A stretch of DNA of 15,499 bases from contig DASSTJ010000015.1 in assembly GCA_035707965.1 (NCBI GenBank), positions 1 through 15,499 of the forward strand, in the 5' to 3' direction. This DNA is from DASSTJ01 sp035707965. GTDB taxonomy: Bacteria > Actinomycetota > Actinomycetes > Actinomycetales > Angustibacteraceae. Shown one piece after another: positions 7,275 to 12,818 of this stretch. Below the pieces are notes generated by a model, which had not been told where the DNA came from, searched no databases, and saw only the letters and a program-made list of their open reading frames with translations. Position 1 is the first letter of the stretch. Each line of letters opens with the position of its first letter. Both the position numbers and the translations under genes were made by a program.

Positions 7275-7314
7275 TGGTGCAACGAATCGTCACCGGTGAT
7301 GATTCGTTGCACCA
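7275..7314. repeat. 40-bp near-perfect palindrome after nadC (possible terminator or REP-like element)
   Basis: The arms TGGTGCAACGAATC and GATTCGTTGCACCA enclose GTCACCGGTGAT. All 20 mirror pairs are complementary except 7289/7300 (G opposite T, a G-U wobble in RNA). It begins 10 nt past the nadC stop, so the transcript would fold into a very stable hairpin, but there is no T-run as in a classical Rho-independent terminator. At DNA level it could bind a dimeric protein. The stem is less GC-rich than the surrounding sequence. The role as operon terminator is inference. Confidence 0.85.
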
Positions 7315-7329
7315 GAGCCCGCCGAGCGA

Positions 7330-7369
7330 CGGTGCCACGGCTCATCATCCGTGACGAACCGTTGCCCCA
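7330..7369. repeat. Diverged second copy of the 40-bp palindrome
   Basis: Aligned without gaps to 7275-7314, 29 of 40 bases are identical, and the copy starts 55 bp downstream of the first. About 14 of 20 mirror pairs still complement (counting one T-G). One pair changed from A-T to G-C on both arms (positions 7340/7359), which suggests that the hairpin was under selection for part of its history. It is not a coding repeat. Confidence 0.65.
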
Positions 7370-7422
7370 ACGACGAGGTGGTCGGACGTCGGGCGCCGGC
7401 GAGGAGCGTCCTCCCCCCTCGG

Positions 7423-7428
7423 TAGCCT
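7423..7428 (+). promoter_or_regulatory. -10-like box for leaderless lysS transcription
   Basis: TAGCCT is followed after 6 nt (TGCGCG) by the lysS GTG at 7435. No Shine-Dalgarno sequence precedes that GTG, so a leaderless transcript explains the start better than an RBS. A recognisable -35 is absent. Confidence 0.5.
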
Positions 7429-7434
7429 TGCGCG

Positions 7435-8967
7435 GTGAGCCAGACGCCTTCTCCGCAGCCGAGCGACCGCACCGAGCACGTCGACGACGTGCCTGAGCAG
7501 ATGCGGGTGCGGCGGGAGAAGCGTGACCGCATGCTGGCGTCCGGCGTGCAGCCCTACCCGGTTGCCGTGCCGCGCACGCACTCGCTGGCTCAGGTCCGAG
7601 CCGACCACCCCGACCTCGAGCCGGGCCAGGAGACAGACGATGTCGTCGGCGTCGCGGGTCGCGTCGTGTTCGTGCGCAACACCGGCAAGCTCTGCTTCGC
7701 CACGCTGCAGGAGGGGGACGGCACGCGGCTGCAGGTGATGCTCAGCCTCGCCGAGGTGGGTGAGGCGGCGCTCGCGCAGTGGAAGGCGGACGTCGACCTC
7801 GGCGACCACGTGTTCGTGCACGGCCGCGTCGTGTCGAGCAAGCGAGGCGAGCTGAGCGTCATGGCCGACGGCTGGCAGCTGGCCGCCAAGGCGCTGCGTC
7901 CGCTGCCGAACCTGCACGAGGGCGCGGAGCTCGGCGAGGACACACGCGTGCGGCAGCGGTACGTCGACCTCATCGTGCGCCCGGAGGCCCGCGCGATGGC
8001 GCGGCGCCGCGCGACCGTCGTCCGCAGCCTGCGGGAGACGTTTCACCACCACGACTACGTCGAGATCGAGACGCCCATGCTGCAGACGCTGCACGGCGGC
8101 GCCGCGGCTCGGCCGTTCTCGACGCACATCAACGCGTTCGACATGGATGTCTTCCTCCGGATCGCGCCGGAGCTGTTCCTCAAGCGGGCGGCTGTCGGCG
8201 GTCTCGAGCGCGTCTTCGAGATCAACCGCAACTTCCGCAACGAGGGCGCTGACTCCACGCACAGCCCCGAGTTCGCCATGCTGGAGTTCTACGAGGCCTA
8301 CGGCGACTACAACTCGGTCGCCGACATGACGCGCGTGCTGGTGCAGAACGCGTGCGAGGCGATCTTCGGGTCGCACGTGGCCACGCTGGTCGACGGCAGC
8401 GCCTACGACTTCGGCGGCGAGTGGGCCTGCCTGACGATGTACGGCTCGCTGTCCGAGGCGCTCGGTGAGCAGGTCACTCCGGACACGACGGTCGCGCAGC
8501 TGGTGGCCCATGCCGAGCGGCTCGGTCTCGAGGTCGACCCGGCGCATCGCGGTCACGGCAAGCTGGTGGAGAAGCTGTGGGAGCACCTGATCGGGGACGA
8601 CCTGCACGGACCGACCTTCGTGCGGGACTTCCCGGTCGAGACCACCCCGCTGACCCGTGAGCACCGCACGCAGCCCGGCGTCACCGAGAAGTGGGACCTG
8701 TACGTGCGGGGGTTCGAGCTGGCCACGGGCTACTCCGAGCTCGTCGACCCGGTGGTCCAGCGTGAGCGGTTCGAGGCCCAGGCGAAGCTGGCCGCGCTCG
8801 GTGACGAGGAGGCCATGCGCCTCGACGAGGACTTCCTGCGGGCCATGGAGTACGCCCTCCCGCCGACCGGCGGTCAGGGCATGGGCATCGACCGGCTGCT
8901 CATGGCGCTGACGGGCATCGGCAGCATCCGCGAGACGATCCTCTTCCCGCTGGTCAAGCCGCTCTGA
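7435..8967 (+). CDS. lysS: Lysyl-tRNA synthetase, class II
   Basis: 510 residues from GTG 7435. The enzyme charges tRNA-Lys with lysine in the cytoplasm. The N-terminal part (to about residue 150) is the OB-fold anticodon-binding domain (VVGVAGRVVFVRNTGKLCFATL). The catalytic core shows class II motif 1 (RQRYVDLIV and following helix), TLHGGAAARPF, RIAPELFLKR, motif 2 FEINRNFRNEG (261-271) followed by STHSPEFAMLEFYEAYGDY, the FVRDFPVETTPLTREHR lysine-site region, and motif 3 GMGIDRLLMALTG (482-494). The ETTPLTREHRTQPGVTEKWDLYVRG pattern is typical of actinobacterial LysS and LysX cores, but there is no N-terminal MprF-like membrane domain, so this is a plain LysS. The ATG at 7501 is a less likely start, since family members extend some 20 residues before MRVRREKR. 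Confidence 0.96.
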   Translation: MSQTPSPQPSDRTEHVDDVPEQMRVRREKRDRMLASGVQPYPVAVPRTHSLAQVRADHPDLEPGQETDDVVGVAGRVVFVRNTGKLCFATLQEGDGTRLQVMLSLAEVGEAALAQWKADVDLGDHVFVHGRVVSSKRGELSVMADGWQLAAKALRPLPNLHEGAELGEDTRVRQRYVDLIVRPEARAMARRRATVVRSLRETFHHHDYVEIETPMLQTLHGGAAARPFSTHINAFDMDVFLRIAPELFLKRAAVGGLERVFEINRNFRNEGADSTHSPEFAMLEFYEAYGDYNSVADMTRVLVQNACEAIFGSHVATLVDGSAYDFGGEWACLTMYGSLSEALGEQVTPDTTVAQLVAHAERLGLEVDPAHRGHGKLVEKLWEHLIGDDLHGPTFVRDFPVETTPLTREHRTQPGVTEKWDLYVRGFELATGYSELVDPVVQRERFEAQAKLAALGDEEAMRLDEDFLRAMEYALPPTGGQGMGIDRLLMALTGIGSIRETILFPLVKPL

Positions 8968-8995
8968 CGCCGGGACGCCCGGCGGCACCGTGCCG
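8968..8995 (+). terminator. GC-rich hairpin after lysS
   Basis: CGCCGGG (8968-8974), a 3-nt loop and CCCGGCG (8978-8984) begin at the base after the lysS stop. A second small stem CGGCA/TGCCG (8983-8995) overlaps it and would be an alternative fold. No T-tract follows, which is usual for actinobacterial terminators. Confidence 0.5.
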
Positions 8996-9018
8996 GTCTC
9001 GCCGGTGGCGTGGCGACG

Positions 9019-9024
9019 TATCGT
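9019..9024 (+). promoter_or_regulatory. -10-like box for leaderless transcription of the small membrane protein
   Basis: TATCGT is followed after 6 nt (GGACGC) by ATG 9031. There is no good RBS, so the same leaderless geometry as at lysS is inferred. Confidence 0.45.
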
Positions 9025-9030
9025 GGACGC

Positions 9031-9198
9031 ATGAAGGTCGTCGCCGCGCTCGTCCCGTTCCTCGGCATGTTCGTCGTCTTCGTCGTCGTGCTGCGCGCCA
9101 TCGTGTTCAGCGACCGCCGCGAGCGTGAGGCGTTGAAGAAGCTGGAGCAGGCGGACGAGGCGCGCACCCTCTCCCGTCACGTGGAAACGCCGAGATAG
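9031..9198 (+). CDS. Small single-pass membrane protein
   Basis: 55 residues from ATG 9031 (an in-frame GTG at 9010 would add 7 residues). Residues 3-25 are one hydrophobic helix (VVAALVPFLGMFVVFVVVLRAIVF), broken into a charged, Arg/Glu-rich cytoplasmic tail (SDRREREALKKLEQADEAR) that looks helical and could form a coiled coil. Such short proteins are commonly found between lysS and lsr2 in actinobacteria, which argues that it is a real gene. No function is known to me. It is likely transcribed separately from lysS, since a hairpin follows lysS and a -10-like box precedes this ATG. Confidence 0.75.
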   Translation: MKVVAALVPFLGMFVVFVVVLRAIVFSDRREREALKKLEQADEARTLSRHVETPR

Positions 9199-9260
9199 CG
9201 CCTCTCCTGCACACGACCCGCACATTTCTTCTTCGTCATCCACAGGAGCGTTCTCGGCAT

Positions 9261-9289
9261 TTGACACGCCGTAATGCCAAAGCCATTCT
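9261..9289 (+). promoter_or_regulatory. Candidate lsr2 promoter
   Basis: TTGACA (9261-9266), a perfect -35, is followed after 17 bp by CATTCT (9284-9289), which matches the A2 and T6 of the actinobacterial TAnnnT -10. The predicted start near 9296 would leave a leader of about 50 nt. The surrounding 9215-9340 stretch is clearly richer in A and T than the genes around it, as expected if Lsr2 binds and represses its own promoter. Confidence 0.5.
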
Positions 9290-9344
9290 TTGTGCAGCGA
9301 CCGGCACACCCGGGCCGGCGACACATTTTGAAATGGTGGCACCC

Positions 9345-9680
9345 ATGGCACAGCGCGTTCAGGTTCTCCTGATCGACGACCTCGACGGCACCGAAGGCGC
9401 CGAGACGGTCAGCTTCTCCCTTGACGGCGTGAGCTACGAGATCGACCTCTCTCAGAAGAATGCCGCCAAGCTGCGTGACGACTTCGCGACCTGGGTGGGC
9501 AACGCCCGCAAGGTCGGCCGTGGCGCGTCGTCCTCAACCGGCCGTTCGTCCGCACGTCGCTCACGTGGCGGCAACGACACGGCGGCGATCCGGGCGTGGG
9601 CCAAGGAGAACGGCTACGAGGTGAGCGAGCGTGGCCGCATCTCCCGTGAGGTGATGGACGCCTACGCCGCCGCTCGCTGA
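9345..9680 (+). CDS. lsr2: Lsr2, H-NS-like nucleoid protein and xenogeneic silencer
   Basis: 111 residues from ATG 9345; the family start MAQxVQVLL decides between this ATG and the in-frame ATG 9333. Residues 1-57 are the dimerisation/oligomerisation domain (VQVLLIDDLDGTEGAETVSFSLDG, then SYEIDLSQKNAAKLRDDFATWV). Residues 58-76 are a Ser/Arg linker. Residues 78-111 are the DNA-binding domain with IRAWAKENGYEVSERGRISREVMDAY; its RGR (96-98) is the minor-groove AT-hook-like motif known from M. tuberculosis Lsr2. The protein coats AT-rich DNA and silences acquired genes. Position between lysS and the clpC side matches the conserved actinobacterial order, but here NHEJ genes and an AraC-DinB gene separate lsr2 from clpC. 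A GC-rich hairpin follows the stop. Confidence 0.96.
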   Translation: MAQRVQVLLIDDLDGTEGAETVSFSLDGVSYEIDLSQKNAAKLRDDFATWVGNARKVGRGASSSTGRSSARRSRGGNDTAAIRAWAKENGYEVSERGRISREVMDAYAAAR

Positions 9681-9686
9681 AGGCTC

Positions 9687-9722
9687 GGGACGGGCGCGAC
9701 CCGGTGGGGCCGCGCCCGTCCC
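9687..9722. terminator. Bidirectional terminator between convergent lsr2 and ligD
   Basis: Perfect 12-bp arms GGGACGGGCGCG (9687-9698) and CGCGCCCGTCCC (9711-9722) enclose a 12-nt loop. The hairpin starts 7 nt after the lsr2 stop and lies 33 nt beyond the LigD polymerase stop on the other strand, so it can serve both convergent genes. Confidence 0.8.
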
Positions 9723-9755
9723 CCGTCCTGTGGCGTCCGTTGCTGCGATGCGGCG

Positions 9756-10676
9756 TCAGGACGTCGGAACGCGCGGGCCGGTCGTGAACAGGGTGGACGC
9801 CAGGTCACCGTGCTGGTCGATCCGGTCGAGAACCTCCGTGAATGACAGCTGTCTGAGACCGTCGACGTCCTCGATCTCTTCCCATGTCCGCGGCGCGGCG
9901 ACATTCGGGTGCTCCCGACCGCGCAGCGAATACGGGCAGATGGTGGTCTTGGCAGCGTGGTTCTGGCTCCAGTCGAGCAGCACCTTTCCAGGACGGGCGG
10001 CCCGCGTCATGACGGCCAGCACCAGCTGGGGGTGCTCCTTCGTGAGCTGTTCGGCGAGGCGTTTCGCATAGCTGCGCATCACGTCCGCGTCCTGCTTTCC
10101 CGAGACGGCCGCGTACAGCTGCAGCCCCTTGCTGCCGCTCGTCACGGGCACGGCCTCGAGACCGTCCTCGGCGAGCCGGTCGCGTACCAGCAGGGCCAGC
10201 TCAGCGCACTCGCGCAGACCGGCGGGAGCCCCCGGGTCGAGGTCGACGACCAGCCGGTCCGGCCTGCGCACGGCACCGCGCGGCCCCACCTGCCACTGGG
10301 GCACGTGGATCTCGAGCGACGCGAGGTTCACCAGCCACGTCAGCGTCGCGAGATCCTCCACGAGCGGGAACGTCACGCTCTCGCGGCCCCGGGACGAGCC
10401 GGGCGTCGCGATCGTCACCGTCTGGACCCAGTCCGGCGTGCCGCGCGGGACGTTCTTCTCGAAGAACGGCTCGCTCTCGACACCGTCCGGCCAGCGCTTG
10501 CGGGTCACGGGGCGTCGTCCCACGTGGGGCAGCATCACCGGTGCCACGCGCGCGTAGTAGTCGAGCACCTCGCCCTTCGTCGTCCCCGTCGCCGGGTACA
10601 GCACCTTGTGCAGGTTGCTCAGCTTCAGCACGTGGTCGTCGACCTTGACGCGCACGGTGTCGGGGTCAGGGCTCAC
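9756..10676 (-). CDS. ligD: LigD polymerase domain protein (AEP primase/polymerase of NHEJ)
   Basis: 306 residues from GTG 10676, which lies inside the 3' end of the ligase gene (11-nt overlap). LigD-Pol adds (ribo)nucleotides and fills gaps at broken ends held by Ku. The N-terminus (KLSNLHKVLYPATGTTKGEVLDYYARVAPVMLPHV) and WPDGVESEPFFEKNVP are typical. The metal-binding DLD is D145/D147 (VVDLDPG); motif II is SGSKGLQ (180-186); the third carboxylate is D235 in KVLLDWSQN, followed by KTTICPYSLRGR and AAPRTWEEI. The length fits a stand-alone PolDom. The histidine usual in motif II (KGLHLY) is glutamine here (Q186). The gene is the second of a two-gene minus-strand unit; ligase and polymerase, fused in mycobacterial LigD, are separate here. 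Confidence 0.93.
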   Translation of the reverse strand: MSPDPDTVRVKVDDHVLKLSNLHKVLYPATGTTKGEVLDYYARVAPVMLPHVGRRPVTRKRWPDGVESEPFFEKNVPRGTPDWVQTVTIATPGSSRGRESVTFPLVEDLATLTWLVNLASLEIHVPQWQVGPRGAVRRPDRLVVDLDPGAPAGLRECAELALLVRDRLAEDGLEAVPVTSGSKGLQLYAAVSGKQDADVMRSYAKRLAEQLTKEHPQLVLAVMTRAARPGKVLLDWSQNHAAKTTICPYSLRGREHPNVAAPRTWEEIEDVDGLRQLSFTEVLDRIDQHGDLASTLFTTGPRVPTS

Positions 10677-11616
10677 GTCGCAGCTCCTCCGGCGAGACGT
10701 CGCTGCGCAGGCCGCGCAGGACGGGCTGGCGCAGCCGACCGTTGCCGCCGTGCCCCAGGTGCCGGACCTCGATGCACACCTGCGGCTCGACCCACACCGC
10801 ACCCGTGGTGTCGGCCCGGGGTAGCGCGCCGTGGAACGGGCTGGTCGGCCGCTCCAGCGGCGTGAGCAGCCGTGTGAGGTCGGCCGCCATGCCCGCCGTG
10901 AGCCCGCTGCCGGCGCGCCCGATGAACGCGAGCCCGCTCTCGCCGTCCGGGAGACCGAGGAGCAGGGACCCGATGCGGTGAGAGGTGCCGGTCTGCGGCC
11001 GCCAGCCGCCGATCACCGCCGTCTGGGTGCTGCGGTGGTGCAGTTTCAGCCAGTCCGGGCTGCGGCGACCTGGCTGGTAGCGCGACGAGCGACGCTTGCT
11101 CACCACGCCCTCGAGGCCCTGCTCGAGCGTGGCGGCGGCCAGGGCACGGCCGTCCTCGTAGCTGGGGGGGACCTGCCACCGCTCGTCGAGCTCGAGGCGG
11201 CCCAGCGTGTCGCGGCGCTCGTCGAGCGGGCGGCCCACGAGATCCACTCCGTAGAGCCGCACGACGTCGAACACCAGGTAGGAGACTGGTGCGCGCTCGG
11301 CCAGGGCTGCGGCACGACGCCGGTCGCGCACGTGCATGCGCTCGGCCAGTGCGGCGAAGCTCGGCCTGCCGTCGACCATGGCCACGACCTCGCCGTCGAG
11401 GTGGGCGTCGGCGAGCCGCGACGTGGCCGGCACGAGCTCGGGGAACGCGACGGTCGCTTCGGTCTCGTTGCGGGAGAAGAGCCGCACCTGGCCGTCGCGG
11501 ACGTCGGCCAGGACGCGCATGCCGTCCCACTTCACCTCGTGCGACCACTGCTCACCGGACGGCGGTTCGCCGCCCGGGCCCAGCGGCGTGGCCAGCATCG
11601 GTCGCATGCCCGTCAT
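10666..11616 (-). CDS. ligD: ATP-dependent DNA ligase, LigD ligase-domain protein
   Basis: 316 residues from ATG 11616 (ATG 11607, three codons later, is an alternative). It seals double-strand breaks in NHEJ. Motif I is EVKWDGMR with the adenylated Lys29; HLDGEVV (72-78) and YLVFDVVRLYG (113-123) are the next nucleotidyltransferase motifs; EGVVSKR (169-175) is motif IV; DWLKLHH (188-194) is motif V; and VIGGWRP starts the OB domain, which ends around residue 310. Length fits a ligase-plus-OB unit without polymerase or phosphoesterase domains. The second lysine of the K-x-K motif V is histidine (H193). The gene overlaps the polymerase gene by 11 nt and diverges from ku. Only a weak GGCAGG precedes the ATG. 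Confidence 0.93.
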   Translation of the reverse strand: MTGMRPMLATPLGPGGEPPSGEQWSHEVKWDGMRVLADVRDGQVRLFSRNETEATVAFPELVPATSRLADAHLDGEVVAMVDGRPSFAALAERMHVRDRRRAAALAERAPVSYLVFDVVRLYGVDLVGRPLDERRDTLGRLELDERWQVPPSYEDGRALAAATLEQGLEGVVSKRRSSRYQPGRRSPDWLKLHHRSTQTAVIGGWRPQTGTSHRIGSLLLGLPDGESGLAFIGRAGSGLTAGMAADLTRLLTPLERPTSPFHGALPRADTTGAVWVEPQVCIEVRHLGHGGNGRLRQPVLRGLRSDVSPEELRREP

Positions 11617-11835
11617 CCTGCCGGGCCGTGCTCGGAACGTGCACCTTCACCAGAACGTGCGCGCCCAGGGCGCTCCACGCGTGCACCTTTCGGGAGAGGT
11701 GCCGGAAGGGCCGCGACGCGCGGAACCAAACGGAGGTGCCACAGACGTGCTCACGCGTCACACTGGTGCGGACGTGCCGTCGGCCCGAGGGGCCGATCCG
11801 ACGCCATCTCGGCGTGACCGAGGCGAGGAGGACCG
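11617..11835. promoter_or_regulatory. Divergent ligD-ku regulatory region with phased repeats
   Basis: This 219-bp gap must hold promoters for both the ligD unit and ku. A 10-bp direct repeat CGTGCACCTT occurs at 11638-11647 and 11680-11689, 42 bp apart (four helical turns). GAACGTGC occurs at 11635-11642 and 11653-11660, 18 bp apart. A hairpin TCGGCCC/GGGCCGA lies at 11780-11796. The ku RBS GAGGAGG is at 11825-11831. I see no clear -10/-35 pair on either strand. Confidence 0.45.
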
Positions 11836-12762
11836 ATGCGGGCGATGTGGAAGGGCGCGGTCTCGTTCGGGCTGGTCAACGTGCCGGTGCGCATGTACAC
11901 GGCCACGAGCAGCCACGACGTGGCGTTCCACCAGGTGCACCGCGAGGACGGCGGGCGCATCAAGTACCGGCGGGTCTGCAGCGTGTGCGGCGAGGAGGTC
12001 TCGTACGACGAGATCGCCAAGGGGTACGAGTCGCCGGACGGGCAGCTCGTCATCCTCACCGACGAGGACCTCGCCGACCTGCCGGTGAGCGGCAGCCGCG
12101 AGATCGAGGTCGAGCGGTTCGTGCCAGCGGAGCAGATCGACCCCATGCTGCTCGAGAAGAGCTACTACCTCGAGCCCGACCGCCTGGGCGTCAAGCCGTA
12201 CGCCCTGCTGCGCGAGGCGCTGCGCGAGGCCGACCGCATGGCGCTCGTGCACGTCGCGATCCGCAACCGGTCCACCCTCGCGGTGCTGCGCGTGCGGGAC
12301 GACGTGATCGTCCTGCAGACGATGCTGTGGCCGGACGAGATCCGGCAGCCCGACTTCGACACGCTCGGCGACGCGTCCGACCTGCGTCCGCAGGAGCTGG
12401 CCATGGCGGCGTCCCTCGTCGACTCGATGACCGGTGACTACGACCCCGAGGAGTTCGAGGACGACTACCGCGACGCCGTGGTCTCGCTGCTCGAGGGCAA
12501 GGTGGCGGGCGGCGACGTCAGCGAGGCTCCCGCGGCCCGGGAGGCGTCGTCCGGTGGCGAGGTCGTCGACCTGCTCGCGGCGCTGCAGCGCTCCGTCGAC
12601 CAGGCCCGCAGCGGACGCGGCGAGCAGCCGGTCGCGAAGCCGGCGAAGAAGACCGCGGCGAAGAAGACGGCAGGCTCGCCGGCCAAGAAGGCGGCGCCGG
12701 CGAAGAAGACGGCGAAGTCCACGAAGACGGCGGCCAAGAAGGCGGCCCGGCGCAGCGCCTGA
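11836..12762 (+). CDS. ku: Ku, bacterial NHEJ end-binding protein with lysine-rich tail
   Basis: 308 residues from ATG 11836, with RBS GAGGAGG 4 nt upstream. Homodimeric Ku threads onto DNA ends and recruits LigD. MRAMWKGAVSFGLVNVPVRMY is the family N-terminus; KYRRVCSVCGEEVSYDEIAKGYE, the residues around 120-150 (EKSYYLEPD, KPYALLREAL) and MALVHVAIRNRSTLAVLRV form the ring core; and LASLVDSMTG-like and DDYRDAVVSLLEGK segments end the LigD-recruiting C-terminal region. Residues 260-308 are an extended basic tail of AKK/KKTA repeats like histone H1, as described for mycobacterial Ku, where such tails bind DNA. The tail is encoded by a repetitive GCGAAGAAGAC-type stretch, prone to length change. 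It converges on the AraC-DinB gene with a 56-nt gap. Confidence 0.96.
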   Translation: MRAMWKGAVSFGLVNVPVRMYTATSSHDVAFHQVHREDGGRIKYRRVCSVCGEEVSYDEIAKGYESPDGQLVILTDEDLADLPVSGSREIEVERFVPAEQIDPMLLEKSYYLEPDRLGVKPYALLREALREADRMALVHVAIRNRSTLAVLRVRDDVIVLQTMLWPDEIRQPDFDTLGDASDLRPQELAMAASLVDSMTGDYDPEEFEDDYRDAVVSLLEGKVAGGDVSEAPAAREASSGGEVVDLLAALQRSVDQARSGRGEQPVAKPAKKTAAKKTAGSPAKKAAPAKKTAKSTKTAAKKAARRSA

Positions 12763-12764
12763 CC

Positions 12765-12803
12765 GTGGACCATCCGTTCGCTCCAGCGAGGCGGACGCTC
12801 CAC
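12765..12803. terminator. Imperfect hairpin between convergent ku and AraC-DinB genes
   Basis: The stem pairs GTGGA (12765-12769) with TCCAC (12799-12803), TCCG (12773-12776) with CGGA (12792-12795), and TCGCT (12778-12782) with AGCGA (12785-12789), separated by small internal loops. It starts 2 nt after the ku stop and lies 15 nt from the stop of the opposing gene. No T-tract. Confidence 0.4.
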
Positions 12804-12818
12804 ACAGGGCCGGGCCGA

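Noticed and set aside
7266..7434. Possible tRNA gene or riboswitch in the nadC-lysS gap
   Set aside because: The folded element is a simple uninterrupted palindrome without tRNA arms or T-loop, and no T-box core is seen before lysS.
9261..9344. N-terminal extension of Lsr2 by 28 residues from a TTG
   Set aside because: The TTG is part of the TTGACA -35 element, and the family N-terminus MAQ starts at 9345.
7345..9351. 668-codon open frame on the minus strand opposite lysS
   Set aside because: It is antisense to a clear lysS with all class II motifs; its composition (His/Arg/Val-rich, low complexity) is what high-GC antisense frames give, and no domain is visible.
10831..11817. 328-codon plus-strand frame opposite the LigD ligase gene
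   Set aside because: Antisense to a gene with all ligase motifs; composition typical of a shadow frame.
12640..12755. Apparent tandem repeat of GCGAAGAAGAC-type units
   Set aside because: It is explained by the lysine/alanine-rich Ku tail; in frame throughout, not an intergenic satellite or CRISPR.
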